This document shows, in pieces, positions 1 to 11,338 of a stretch of 64,000 nt of DNA (positions are counted from its first letter, which is position 1; each line of letters opens with the position of its first letter). The notes below the pieces were generated by a model. The model did no database searches and was not told where the DNA came from. It saw only the letters and a program-made list of their open reading frames with translations. Location: NCBI GenBank assembly GCA_022813625.1, contig JAKLMB010000005.1, forward strand, positions 186,001-250,000, read 5' to 3'. The translations under genes were made by a program, and so were the position numbers. Source of the stretch: Aaosphaeria pasadenensis. Taxonomy: Eukaryota; Ascomycota; Dothideomycetes; Pleosporales.

Positions 1-1117
1 GTATCTGCGAGATCGTCAACGAGAATGACCGTACGGTCTCTCACGTTTCCGACAAGCATCATCGTGGCGTTTTGGCGGTCGTTGATCCGCGTAGGTCGAC
101 GTTCCTGCCGAGAATTAACATTGCGCCCGGGGGCGTTTTTCAGACGCAAGCACAAACCTTGTGAATCAGTGCAAACGGCACACCCAACGCATCCGCAATA
201 GCAGTAGCTCGCTTCGCACCTCCCGCGTCCGGGCTCACAATCACAGCCTGCTGATAGTTCGGAATGCTGAATTGGATATACTTTCGCAACAAATGGCGGC
301 CGTAAAGGTTGTCAACAGGAATGTCGAAGAAGCCCTGGTATTGTGGGTCGTGCAGATCCATGGTGATGACATGATCAGCGCCAGCGCAGGTGAGCAGATC
401 TGCAATGAGAGTGCCGGCCTGCGCAACCCATTGCTTGTAGCCCGGTTGAGGCTGGAACGCCGGAGGTTTTGTGGTGGGCTTTGCAGTTCCATTGACGCCA
501 TTAACGTTGCTGAAGTAGCCATCAGATTTGGTGGAATTCGACTTGTCAGATCTGGCGGAGTCGATCGTGTCGCTTCGGCGTGGGGGTTGGCCCTCTGCTG
601 TGCTCTTAACTGGAGAGCTTGGGACACCATTTGTCTGCTCAGTCTTCATGCGCGAGAGCTGTCGGGTGAGGGCTTGCGTGCCATTGCCCAGTCCTTGACT
701 CTCTTGCTGTCCAGGGTATGGCGTCTGGGGTCGGCTGTCGAACGTGTATGTATTGTTCCGGCTGCGCTCGCCAGGAACCTTCGCAAGAGGTGCTCCGGTC
801 TTATTGTAGGGAATGTCGCTCTGCCTCGAGTACGGGAACAGAGGTAGAACGGCGGTGATACGTTTTGCCGAGGCAGTGCGGCAGGCCGATATGGTGATCA
901 GGAGCTCCATGAGGTTGTCGTTGACTTTACCTCCGCCACCGGACTGGATGATGAAGACATCCTTACCACGCACACTCTCGATGATCTCAACTCGAGTCTC
1001 GCCGACTGCGAACTTGGAGAGAAGGATCTTGGACGGAGGTATTCCCAGGTGATTGCAGATTGTCTCGGTGAGCTGGGGGTGGGAGCTCCCTCCGAGGACG
1101 ACGATGTTTCGAACCAT
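1..1117 (-). CDS. PRS5: ribose-phosphate pyrophosphokinase, Prs5-type (3' part cut by window edge)
   Basis: PRPP synthetase makes 5-phosphoribosyl-1-pyrophosphate from ribose 5-phosphate and ATP in the cytosol, for nucleotide, His and Trp synthesis. The start at 1117 gives MVRNIVVLGGSSHP, the usual N-terminus. Seen in order: the FAVGETRVEI strand, the FPYSRQ region, a long Ser/Pro/Thr-rich insertion (about residues 104-225), then ITMDLHDPQYQGFF, IVSPDAGGAKR and FALIHK. A 53 bp intron (105-157; GTTTGT...CGGCAG) joins LIHK to ERRPTRINDRQ and the PRPP-binding loop VILVDDLAD, where the window ends. The mid-protein insertion (non-homologous region) and the WVAQAGTLI segment resemble yeast Prs5 rather than the short canonical isoforms. 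Such NHR-bearing subunits work in hetero-oligomers; a link to cell-wall integrity signalling is known in yeast and only inferred here. Confidence 0.93.
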
Positions 1118-2698
1118 TTTGAATGTCGGATGTCGGGATGACGAATGACAAGCGGTAGATGGTGGGAGGACAAGCTGCGGCTAAAGATGGATGGTGAAGA
1201 AGGACAGGAGCAGCGGGAGGGATAGTGTTTTTAACAGCCTGAAGCTGAGCAAGCAGCAAAGTGAAAAGTTCGCCTTCAGTGAGGGCGGTGACGAATAAGT
1301 TTCACGTATAGGGTGGCATGGTGAAGGATGAATGGTAGTCTTGAACGGCTGGAGTTGAAGTTTTCTACCAAGCTTCGGCCTTCTTTTTTTCCTGCCGAGA
1401 GGGCCGACCCAAAGACACGAGCCAAACCAAAACCAGAACCGCATAACGAGATAATTAACCAATACCGTATCCAACCCAGATCCTAAAAGCACGGAATTAC
1501 TGGGGGTTTGCAAGCAGGAAATAGAATTAAGCGCCCTTCGTAATATGCTTGATTCCGACTGACTCGCCCACCGCCTACCTTTTGGATGTTGTTATGTATG
1601 TATTTTTTTCTTTATCATTATTAAGCCTTGATTCGTCACTCTTGGAGACGTGGGGCAAAGAAAAGACCCTGCGCATCATTTGAAAACCATGCTCCTCCAT
1701 TGGCCATCTCGACTTTTCCTCGTTTCCTGAAGACATTGACTAATGATAATTAACACTTCTCATTTCCACCCTCCTGTCCCGTCCCAAAGCATCTTAACAA
1801 GCCGTGGTTGGACGAGTGGGAGACGTGGGCAGGTGGATGGGCGGGCAAGAGACTCCGCAATCGGCGTATCCTTCCGTACACGTGACCAATCCCCGGATTA
1901 CTTACCTTGGTTTCCCCCGTTCAACATCCAACATTTGACTTGACTCCCAATAATCAATCGATGCATTGCAATAATGGACCAAAATATGTCTGTCAGTCAT
2001 TCGCAAATGAAAGCTAATAATGTTAGACAGTCGAGTAGGGCTGTTGAACGGTCCTGGACAGCGCAAAGTTTTTTACCGTAAAAAGAGGATCTAAATTGTC
2101 ACATGCTAGTCCTATTGCATCAGAAATCCCATGGGGCAGCGCAAATTCCGATGACTGTAAGAGATATGCAAAATGGCTTCCACCATTATTGTTCTGTGTC
2201 GTACAGTCGTGGACAAGGTTAAATCATCGACTCACTTATCTACATTTTCCCATGTGTCTGGTGGATAATATTCCTCTTTAGTCGGTTCCGCCCATGCGAT
2301 ACCTGCATCGACTTTCGCCTGTTTAGATCAGTAGCATTAAAGCCAAATTGAACTTCATCTAAACCATCTACCCACGCGTCCTGATCCAGACAGTATTGAG
2401 ATGATCCGACCATACTTTCCCTATTGTCATCTACCATGGCCGCCTTAAAGCTCCTTCGCTTGACGTATCTATAATTATCTTGACTTTGCTTCCACTCAAG
2501 GCGTCGTGTTCAATCAAGATGATCTCGGCATGCACCTGTGCAAACTCAAATTGTCAGATCATATCGTATTTCTGACTTCGAATAAGGGAATCTTGCCGCT
2601 CGAGCAAGCTCGGTAGTACTAGCAATGGACAATAAAAGGCCATGAAGATCTTGGAGATACTACTGATAGAGTACATGCAGTGGTATCATCAAGGGAAA
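1118..2698. other. intergenic region, divergent promoters
   Basis: About 1.6 kb between the divergent PRPP synthetase and secreted-protein genes. I see only short, mutually overlapping open frames without family signatures. It must hold both promoters; no repeat or RNA gene was recognised. Confidence 0.6.
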
Positions 2699-4279
2699 AT
2701 GATGTTTCCACGTGTTTTGCCTCAGCTCTTGCTGATAGCAGCTTCTAATGCTGCTATTATCGGTATATATAAAATCCTCTAAGAAAGCATATGTGCCATC
2801 ACTGACGACCTTTAGCCCGCAATGAGACCTTCACTTCCTCCACGACACCAACACCTACATATCCAAGTGGCAGTCCCCCGGAAATCTTCCCCACGCCAAT
2901 TGAAGATGTCCCCGAGGAAGCCTTCTCATGCTGGGAGTCCCACGTATCGTGGACCAGCTTTTCCACCGTCCAGCACTACGCCGACGAGACTGATAAGAGC
3001 TATATAACCCACGCCACCACCGAGACAACGAGCCTGGTCACCCACGTCTCCTACGTTCCACCTCCGGACACTACGCTCTGCGATAGTGAACCTCGCGTTA
3101 CAGGTCGACAGACACCTACAGGCTACGACATCAGCACCACCGTCGTGCTCGACATGACATGGTCGGAAACCTGGGCAAGCTCTTCTCCATCCAATATCAA
3201 TCACCTCTGATAGCTAACACAACATAGCTCCCACCAACCCCAACCTGCACGGTCGACAGCTACGGAAGCCTCTGCTCGCAGCTCCACGCCTCAGAGACGT
3301 CCATAATCGACCGCATCAGCCGCGCAGGATTTACCACCGACTTCCCTCTCGACGACCCGCAGAGCATCACCGACGTGCTCAAGCCGCCCTGCAACACAGT
3401 AGACTCCTACGCTACCACCCCGACGCCTGTGACCTGCAGCCTCAACACTGACGCACTCACCTACAAAGTGCTCTACTGGCCTGTGACCATCGCACCTGGG
3501 GACGACTTCTGCGCTCCATCGAACGTCTCGCGCTCGACGCTGGAGGCAACGCCTACGATCCCCGGCCAGCCGAACACGGCGAAGTATGGAGACCTGACCT
3601 TGACTTCTCCAACGGTGTACTACATCCTCGACAACGCAACCATGGAAACCTACGCCGGACCTACCGTCAGCGGAGCGTAAGGCCACCTCTCCTCCTCCTC
3701 CTCCTCCTCCTCCTCCTCCTCCCCACCCACAAAACAACAAACACGCAAGAAAGCTAACTCCCTCCCTCCAGCTCCTCCGCCTGGCGCCCCATCGGCACCC
3801 CCGCCGCAACCCAGATAACCCTCTCGCAAGACCCGCTCGCCACACCCCTCTCCTCAGCCCTCACAACCTGTACCCGCACCTGCCGCCACTGCCTCCGCCG
3901 CTGCTCCACCTACGCCCTCCCCTTCTCCCTCGAGGACCTCGCGACCGCCCCCGCGGACAAATGGCACCGGAATGCCTACGCGTACGAGGGTATCTTCCAG
4001 GGCATGTACACGCCTGGGTACACGTTCCCGCAGGACGTCAAGACGGCGGAGGAGCAGTGGGGGGTTTGTGACACGCTGGTTTTGGCGGCGGCGAGGCCGA
4101 CGTATCTTGCGCTGCCGACGGAGAGGTGGCCGGAGAGGAACGAGGAGTGGACGTATACTTGGCCGACGGGTGGTGATGTCGTGAGTACGCCTGCGCCTGT
4201 GCCTACGGGGACTGGGACTGCGAGCCCGGGGGGTGGGAGTACGGGGACGGTTGGGCCGGAGGTCACGGGCTTGGGATGA
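2699..4279 (+). CDS. secreted cysteine-containing protein of unknown function
   Basis: I do not recognise the family. Four exons join in frame: 2699-2762, 2816-3174, 3228-3676 and 3772-4279, giving 459 aa. The start at 2699 (or the next codon, 2702) opens a typical signal peptide (MFPRVLPQLLLIAASNAAIIA); an earlier in-frame ATG at 2642 would bury it. Intron 1 has GTATAT, a CTGAC branch and TTTAG. Intron 2 appears to use a GC donor (GCAAGC at 3175) with GCTAAC and TAG. Intron 3 is 95 bp and contains (TCC)11. The body is Thr/Ser/Pro-rich with scattered cysteines, including a cluster around 3870-3905 (CTRTCRHCLRRC), and a Gly/Thr/Pro-rich tail without a clear GPI signal. It is probably extracellular or wall-bound. 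Sense-strand composition changes from C-rich to G-rich inside the last exon. Exon joins are strong by frame; function is unknown. Confidence 0.72.
3690..3722 (+). repeat. (TCC)11 microsatellite in an intron
   Basis: Eleven perfect TCC units lie inside the third intron (3677-3771) of the secreted-protein gene, upstream of its GCTAAC branch point. A length-variable pyrimidine tract here could tune splicing, but that is inference. Confidence 0.9.
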
Positions 4280-5080
4280 GTGTGGTGGGTGAGGGGGATT
4301 TGTAGATACAGGTTTTGGAAGATGTGATAGTTGGTCAAGAAGGATGTGATTATTTTTGTGTTTTCCTTTATTGCTGTATACTTGTGCCTTCGAAACTATG
4401 GAGCTACGCCGTGAAAACCTTGCAAGTATGCAAGAAGGTGTATATGCTAGACCGAGCCCCAAAGTCCCAGTCCTTACCGTAGTCGAAGGCCCATGATAGA
4501 GTAATTGTGAGTACTACTCGATCGATATCCCGGCGATTGAAAAGCAGTGCCTAACCAACGCCAGAAATATGTAGCTTATCGATCAAACCTTCACTACTCC
4601 AGATGACGATGTAAATCAGAATGAGAAATTTGATACCGTGTTAGAAAGAAAGAAAGAAAGAGGGGGGAAGGGGGGAATGGAAAAGGGGAGGGGAAAATAA
4701 GAAAAGAAAAGACCGCCGATGCTGTTCCCGTAAAGTCATGTTTTGAAGCCTGTACTCCGACCTTTAGCCCCCAAAATTGCCACTTGAAAGTTCGCCTTTC
4801 CAAAGTTATCCATCAAAGGCTGTTCTTCATTCATCAATCATTGTTCAAGTGGATGCTCCAAAAACTTATCTTCAAGATTCCCGTCCTCTCGATAATCCTC
4901 GAGTTCGTAGTTCTGATGCACCAATGATATAAGTCCATCTGTGATAGTTGTAGTAATATCATCGAAGTGTAACACGTGATGCGTGTCGATCAGGATGCTG
5001 GCGATTCACGAGTCTTTGAACAAAGCTCAATTGGCGAACAATTTGTTCAAGCAATCCTGTACGATGATGCTGTGTCGGAA
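4280..5080. other. intergenic region between convergent genes, with purine tract
   Basis: Separates the 3' ends of two convergent genes. Its only marked feature is a purine-rich tract at about 4643-4712 on the + strand: GAAA repeats, then G-runs, with two T interruptions. No gene is supported. Confidence 0.6.
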
Positions 5081-6259
5081 CTAGGGGTGATTGGTGAGCA
5101 AGAGAGGCTGAGCAGGGACAGGACCCTTCGGCAATGGAGGGAGTGGAAGCGCGCCGACTTTTACCTCGAACCACTCCATATCGTCGAAGCCGAAACGCTC
5201 CAACCAGCTGGGAATGATCATACCCTTGCTGTCCAATGTGCTCATATCGATATATGACCTGGAAGACTTCAAGCAAGATTCCCGGCATTCAGCCTTGTAC
5301 AAGATCTGAAGGAAGGGTCGGTCACCGTTAGCAGGTGCTCGATGCACACGGACTGATGCGAGCATGCGACGTCGCAAGACGTGACGCCAGTCCCGGTTCA
5401 TGGCTGAGCAGCTTCGATCGGGAAGAACCTTGCGTCCGAAGAGCCGATAGAGATCCTTAGCCTCACCGTCGAGTCGAGCATCGTAATGGGGCGTGAAGTA
5501 TCGACCAAAGCCGGCCTCGATACGATAGGAATTGGCCCAGATATCTAGCATGGGGAAAACATCGATTCCGTTAGGATCCTTCTCTGCAGCCGTGATCTTT
5601 GAGGATATGGCGATAGTAATGTTGCCAACTTGGGCGTCTAGAGCAACACCCTTTGGATAGAACGCTTCGATGTATTTGGCTAAGTCGGTGAAGTCAAGAC
5701 CGACTTCTTGGCCGAGCATGTACATCGGGCGAAACTCATTGCGGATTGTACTGCACACTTGCGTCAAGCCTTTGCAACGGCGACGGTCGACCCGCGGACC
5801 AGTTGATTCGCTCCGGCGAGGGCGGAGAGTCCTAAGGCGGGGAAGGTGCGCAATAAGCGCCTGCTCAGTGTTTGTCAGACACAACTCATAGATCTGGTTC
5901 CGGATTTCTAATTTCTTGTGAGCTATGTTATAGATGAGCGGGAGGTTGTTCGACTTACCTCCAGGAAGGTCTAGGAAGCGGAATGCCTTGTTCTGTACTT
6001 CCATGCGGGCTGCATCAGAAGAAGACAAAGACGATGAAACACCACCAGACGCAGGTGCGGCACCTGATTCAATGGAGAAGACTTTCAACCTGTCTTTCTG
6101 ATGAGCCTTCCCAACTCTGCCATCTGGGCCTACTTTTCGAGACCGAGGCTCTTTGCTCGATGGCGATCGGGGTGGGGAAGAGAGGCGTCTAGAAGTAGCA
6201 AAATGTCAGTATTGTGAATCCAATATGAATGAAGGATCTCATTGCTTGACTTACGCCAT
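5081..6259 (-). CDS. F-box/2EXR-like hypothetical protein
   Basis: A member of a large, mostly uncharacterised dothideomycete family recognised by an N-terminal LPGEIRNQIYELCL segment, similar to F-box/2EXR-type starts, followed by LTQVCSTIRNEFRPMY. Three exons: 6255-6259 (only ATG GC), 5959-6188 and 5081-5907, 353 aa. Intron 1 (6189-6254) has GTAAGT, a CTGAC branch and CTAG. Intron 2 (5908-5958) has GTAAGT and TTAG, and its removal restores FRFLDLPGEIRNQIY. Without the tiny first exon the frame has no ATG near its 5' end, which supports this start. No transmembrane or catalytic motif is seen. A divergent relative lies about 0.9 kb upstream on the other strand. Role unknown; F-box-like substrate recruitment is only a family guess. 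Confidence 0.75.
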
Positions 6260-7182
6260 TGTTGATCGAATACCGCTTGAAACGTTGCGATAACGCAGGC
6301 GAGCAATACTAAGCGGATTGACTGCTCAACTGCGATGTCGATGGGAAAGAGAACAGGAGACCTGAAGGAGGGCGAGAGAGTTATAAACAAACATTGGAGC
6401 TTGGCGAAACCGAAGTGAAGGTGAAAGTCTTGTCCAGAGCTTCTACTTCACTGCGCACGACGACCGTTGCTATAGGCCCAATCGCCATTGGGAAAGTAAA
6501 GAGCGGTGTAACCATGTCGCCACTGTGCGGAGGTGCCTGAACCCACGGGGTTGCGTTGGTTTTCACTTTCTCCCGCACAAAGGAATGGTTGGAAGCTGGG
6601 GTGGGTGGAAGGTCGCTAGAAGGTTGCTGGAAGAAACGTCAACAGCTTCTGTGTGCTAGCTTCTGTGTGCTGTTCCTCGCGCCATCTGCAGAATGGCACC
6701 TAATGAAGACCTTCTTCGGTTCTTACTACTTGTCTGCCAAACATTAGTCCGATTTCTGAATTGCACCTTCCTAGACAGAGATTGCCGAGACGCTGACCCT
6801 GTTCATGGGGAAACTTTTGATGAGAGGAAGCAATGTTCAGAGGTGGTTTGAGCTTGTGGAAACCATCAAACCTAGAAATCAAGCCCAACTGTGTGCTTGC
6901 ACAATGCTCTTGACTCATCACAATCACTTTGCTCAGTACCAGCCGCCCACGATGATTCGCTCACAATGATATGCTTACAATGATTTCCCTTGAACAATGT
7001 TCCCATTACTTTAAACAGTCCAGCAACCAGTACAAAAGATCGTTGCGTCCAGGTGAATGTGGGAGGTCTAATACTTAGGTACCTGCTTTTCCACCTTGAG
7101 AGCACTGCCTTCTCTCGTCGAGTTCTAAACACAACCTATCGATCTACAATTTCGGACTTATTCTCAGAGTCTGGAAGACATC
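6260..7182. other. divergent intergenic region between two related genes
   Basis: Shared upstream region of the two related LPxELRN-type genes (6259 on - and 7183 on +). I see no other gene or repeat. Confidence 0.6.
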
Positions 7183-8012
7183 ATGTCCACTGCAAAGGTC
7201 CCCTCACCCATGGAGCAAGATGCAACGTCGATTCTTGAAGAAAGCGTCAAGGAAGTCTGCATCCCCACACGGACCCGTTCATTGATGGACTTGCCCGCAG
7301 AATTGAGAAACCGGATTTATGACTACGCCCAGGAGGATGCAGTCAAATCAATCATATTTCGAAAAAGCCTAGCAAGGGAGGCCCGCCACTTCAAGGCATT
7401 GCATTGCTACAAGTCTGCACAGCAATAAGACAAGAGTATCGTCCCATTTACCTCCGCGGGTGCAATTTCACGCTTTCGTCGTCGCGCCTCCCAGACTTCT
7501 TGCGGGTCTTCTACCCCACTGCGAGGGATTATGTAAACAGTCCAAAGAGCATGACAATCGGCTTTAATAACGTTATGCCGGTGAATACTATTCCCTTGTT
7601 GCCACTGTTGCATATGCGGACAAACTCCTCGACAGTAAAGTTCATTGCTTTGAATCTCAACCCAAACTCACCGATGTCTAGATTTGGGGAGTTAAATGCC
7701 TGTGATATACTCAATGGATTTCTCGAACACAAAAACGAGACATGGCTAGCTGATATACGGGCGAATAATATTGCCATGGCTTCTTTGATACCGTCCGATT
7801 CTCCTTTACATACACATATATGTATTGAGTATATACGTCAAGGTGCTCCAGCATTCGACGACGAGGCCGGACTGGAGAATGATAACAGTGAATACCTCAA
7901 GGATACTGACCTTAAAGTTATGTTCTGCCGCTGGCCTTGGTCTTGGTTGACTTTGGAAGCCAGCCAATATTATGGGGCAAAGCAGGATTTCACAAGAGAA
8001 TACTGTGATTAG
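7183..8012 (+). pseudogene. 2EXR-like family member broken by a frameshift
   Basis: The first part (from 7183) reads to the family signature LMDLPAELRNRIYDYA in one frame. The second part, from about 7404, continues the family pattern in another frame: LLQVCTAIRQEYRPIYLRG, then FLRVFYPTA, ending at 8012. The two frames overlap around 7340-7406. No intron of normal length with GT/GC...AG ends restores the frame; the possible ones are about 31-35 nt. The segment between the two motifs is also shorter than in the neighbour at 5081-6259. This suggests a degenerating paralogue, or a single-base assembly error in a live gene. The start ATG and the rest of both halves look intact. Function would be as for the neighbour, which is unknown. 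Confidence 0.6.
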
Positions 8013-8954
8013 GGCAGGAGGGACGTGAGCGTACTGCGATTCCACTAGGTCAGTGGTGAGGTATGAGATTTTAATTGTACTATAACTCAAAATCTATATT
8101 TTACTAAATAACTCACTGTATGACTGACTAATTACTGTTACTAGTAGCGAGAGCTACACAGAAAGAGAGGAAATCTAGGGACTTTAACTTAGTGTGTTCC
8201 TTGGATGTGGAATAATTTCTCAACTATATCCAGGAACTCCAGATCTCTCACTCTGATAACCTATACATAATACATAGTTCTCTGCAACCCCCCTGACTAT
8301 TACTACCTAGAAAAATGCAACCCTTTGCTTCCGTGTCGCGCCTTCATCTTGAATGCTTAGGTCACGACTGGACAGGCCCCCTCCCTTACAGCCTTAAAGT
8401 TGAGCCTTTCATTATTTTTGCAAAATATAAAGATTAAAATCCAACACATTCCACTTTTGATTTAGGCTGTGATGCCAATATCAACGTATACACTGCTTGT
8501 TACTCACTATTCCACCACAGATCTACAAACGAGCGGAAAAAGACTGTGGAGAGAAAGATCAGAAGATCTAGGGCACCTACGATACTTGTGTAGGAGAATC
8601 CATGATAAAAACAATTAAACAAGAAACTCGGTTCATTTCAGTCTCGGCATTGCTACTAAATCTCTAAAACCAATCATGCCTGAAACCCCACCCCGCAACT
8701 CTTCAAATTCATACCCCCTGTGTAAACTGCGCAAACCGCAACATACATCTCCTTGGGGTACAGGCTACAATGCGAGGCCTAGAGCCATAGAAAAGCTGTT
8801 TGCGTTGGTAGTGATGGGAATCAAAACGTGCTTGTAATTGATGCCTGAGTTCTAAGACACCGACGGGCGAGGGGAATTCCGGATCTTGAACTGTGAAGAG
8901 ATTATGATACCGGTATTCCGACCAACCGACAGTTGCGTGCTCCCGGAACCCTTC
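8013..8954. other. intergenic region, rather AT-rich
   Basis: About 0.9 kb between convergent 3' ends. It has more A+T than its surroundings and no supported coding sequence or repeat. Confidence 0.55.
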
Positions 8955-9917
8955 TCAAGACAAAGTCGGCTGGCTGTGTTCGCACGTAGCTTTTCGAAGA
9001 GATGACGCATCGAGTGCTAGAGATTCTTGATCCTGGAAAAGAGGACCATTCAGAGAGGTGACATACCCCGAATACCGCTCTTCGTATGGCGCCACCTCGG
9101 TCGTTGGACTAGATGTTGGTATCTGACCATCAACATCACGACTGTGGATGGGAATGAGCTTGACATGCGCATAATCAATCTCAAAGCCCTCGAAAATCAT
9201 CCCACAGCGCGGTACTCCAAATGCCTTCTTCAGATAGCCAGCGAGAGTATAAGTAGCATCCATAAGACTGGCGTAATTTGTGTCTCCGAGGCCGAAAATG
9301 TCGCTTGTAAGATGTTCGCGGGGAACAAGCACCGTGAAACCAGGAGTATTCGCAAAGGGCGTAAGAAACGCCACATGTTCTCCGTCTTCCCATACGCGGG
9401 ACTGAGGGAGCTCCCCGCGGACAAGCCTGGCGAAAAGATTACTATCACCATGATCACCTTTGAAGTGATGATTCAAGGGCTCTTTGAGTCCAGTCTCTTG
9501 CCGAATGGCTGCGGTAATTTGAGCCAATCTCCCAGAATCCATGATTGGTCCATCCTTGGAAGAGATATAGCCGGGAAATGTTTCATGGAACTCCTTTTCG
9601 TGACTAGTAACAGGCTTCCATGTGTTCTCCAAACCATGCAGTGGAAGGATCGAGATCGAGCCATTACCTTCGGTAACAAGTGCACAACGTCCGACATTGT
9701 AATGGTCGCGGAGTGTGTTTGCAAAGCCCTTTACGCTGGACATAATCTCAATAAAGTCTCGTCGATTCAGTGAAAATAGATTCGCGCCCGGTTGTTCGAG
9801 GATTATTAGGGATTGCCCTCGAGTAGTGGGGTAGCGCGAGAGGCCTGCGACAACTCGCTGGTCACGAAAGAATACATGCTGGGGCAATACTGGGCATGTG
9901 GTAAAACTTTCATCCAT
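8955..9917 (-). CDS. tandem HIT-like (histidine triad) protein
   Basis: Single exon, 320 aa. It consists of two related HIT-like halves. The second half shows NLFARLVRGELP, VWEDGEHVAFLTPF, TPGFTVLVPREH and DYAHVKLIPIHS, which lines up with the HIT active-site strand. The first half has the weaker equivalent ALVTEGNGSISILPLHG. Both halves end with similar segments (FPGYISSKDGP and YSGYVTSLNGP), which supports an internal duplication. In the second half the canonical HxHxH positions read Y-H-K, with a further His after Pro. HIT proteins bind or hydrolyse nucleotide phosphoesters such as Ap4A or AMP-lysine; whether this one is catalytic is uncertain. It is presumably cytosolic, with no signal peptide. 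It diverges from the P-loop kinase gene across 315 bp. Confidence 0.8.
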   Translation of the reverse strand: MDESFTTCPVLPQHVFFRDQRVVAGLSRYPTTRGQSLIILEQPGANLFSLNRRDFIEIMSSVKGFANTLRDHYNVGRCALVTEGNGSISILPLHGLENTWKPVTSHEKEFHETFPGYISSKDGPIMDSGRLAQITAAIRQETGLKEPLNHHFKGDHGDSNLFARLVRGELPQSRVWEDGEHVAFLTPFANTPGFTVLVPREHLTSDIFGLGDTNYASLMDATYTLAGYLKKAFGVPRCGMIFEGFEIDYAHVKLIPIHSRDVDGQIPTSSPTTEVAPYEERYSGYVTSLNGPLFQDQESLALDASSLRKATCEHSQPTLS

Positions 9918-10232
9918 GTCGTACTGGTGGATTTAAGATGTTAAGATTGTCGAGAAGGGTTGAGTTTCAAGTGCAGGGAGAATAAGACTTATGCCCGGTG
10001 AAAAGAGGTAGCCATGTGGAGCGACCCTAAGAACAAAGAACTCAAATTGTACAAAGCATTGTCACTCGTGCCAAGTGGACCTGCCTCGCCCTGTTTGTAA
10101 CAATCATCCACGTGCCTACATAACCTTATTTCTTGCTAATAAAGGTATCATTCAGAAATTGGTCTGTGCCTCAATCTTGAACCGTACCAAATTCGCTTTT
10201 TTAAGCTTGGACATTGTTCATATGCCAGCAGC
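9918..10232. promoter_or_regulatory. divergent promoter between HIT-like and P-loop kinase genes
   Basis: A 315 bp spacer between two divergent start codons must contain both promoters, so co-regulation is plausible. No specific operator was recognised. Confidence 0.5.
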
Positions 10233-10916
10233 ATGAGCGACTCATCAGAATCAACGCTCGCGCGTCCCCTCATATGGATCAACGGTTTCCCTGGTACAGG
10301 GAAATATACGATTGCAAAGCGCTTGATGACTCTCCTTAACGATGGAGACCCTCTGTTGATTGACAACCACAGTCTAATCGACCCGGTTGAGGCAAGATAC
10401 TCGCGAGATCATCCAGACTATCAGCAGGAAAGACGCCGGGGGAGAGAGGCTGTGTTCAAGAGTCGTGTGGAAGACGCAGCCTTTCGGGCCCACATCATCA
10501 TTTTCACTGGTGAGTCAAACCAATCGCCCAAGATTTTTCTTTTACCAATATCTAATTCATGCTCACGTTTGCTAATAGATTTTCAATCCAACAATGACCT
10601 TGGCCGGGATGTAGCAAAGGAGTACGAGGCAGCAGCGTTACGGGCCAAACGTCCTTTCTTGCCTGTTTACCTCGAGTGCGACGTCAAAGAAAACATACGG
10701 AGAGTGACAAGTCTCGAACGGGCAAGCAGTGCAACTACGAAGCTCTTGAACCCGGAGATCCTAGCAGACATGCGATCCAGGTGCCAGCTCTTTCACTTCG
10801 ATACTGTTGAGGGTATCACTTTTGACGTGACAGATATGGGACCAGAAGAAGCAGCTGAAGCTCTAGCAAGAGAGGCAAAGAGAGTTATCAGTGACATGGT
10901 GAAACATCAGAAATAG
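10233..10916 (+). CDS. P-loop NTPase / small-molecule kinase-like protein
   Basis: Two exons, 10233-10509 and 10579-10916, 204 aa. The 69 bp intron (GTGAGT...GCTAATAG) is a multiple of three with no stop, so the unspliced frame also reads through; splicing gives IIIFTDFQSNND in place of the intron-encoded insert. The N-terminus shows beta-strand LIWINGFPG followed by Walker A (GFPGTGKYT, about residues 18-26). LLIDNHSLID follows, then an arginine-rich region that could be a lid (SRVEDAAF). This resembles shikimate/gluconate/chloramphenicol-phosphotransferase-like P-loop kinases of fungi annotated only as AAA-domain proteins. Substrate unknown. No signal peptide; probably cytosolic. Confidence 0.78.
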   Translation: MSDSSESTLARPLIWINGFPGTGKYTIAKRLMTLLNDGDPLLIDNHSLIDPVEARYSRDHPDYQQERRRGREAVFKSRVEDAAFRAHIIIFTGESNQSPKIFLLPISNSCSRLLIDFQSNNDLGRDVAKEYEAAALRAKRPFLPVYLECDVKENIRRVTSLERASSATTKLLNPEILADMRSRCQLFHFDTVEGITFDVTDMGPEEAAEALAREAKRVISDMVKHQK

Positions 10917-11338
10917 AAAGGTTCAGTCAGCAGTCCTTCTTTGCAAGGACCCGAGCAAATTGGGGCTTGCTTAGCACGACTCCATCTCTCGTCTGTGTTG
11001 TAAGCATTCAGCGACAACACATTTTCTTAATCCCTTCTCAATCACTTCGAACAATTTTGAGGTCTAGTAACAGAAACTTAACCTGCTCCAGTCCTGCCAC
11101 ATGCCGGTATTGAGCGTAGGGGTTGCTATATACGTAGAAGACATAAGGCACTAGACTAGCAGATTCTTCCAATTACGATGCCGTCCTCGCTATGCAGTAA
11201 GGGAAAGAGTATATACCTAGATGCATTGTACAAGTCCGTACCACCCTCTTCTGAGAATCACGTACCATTCCATGCCCTTGTGATACTCGCGAAACTTGCG
11301 ATAGGGAGTTACCACATCCAATTCACCTTCAGTGCAAA
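10917..11338. other. intergenic region between convergent genes
   Basis: Spacer between two 3' ends. Nothing beyond possible terminator or poly(A) sequence is seen. Confidence 0.5.
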
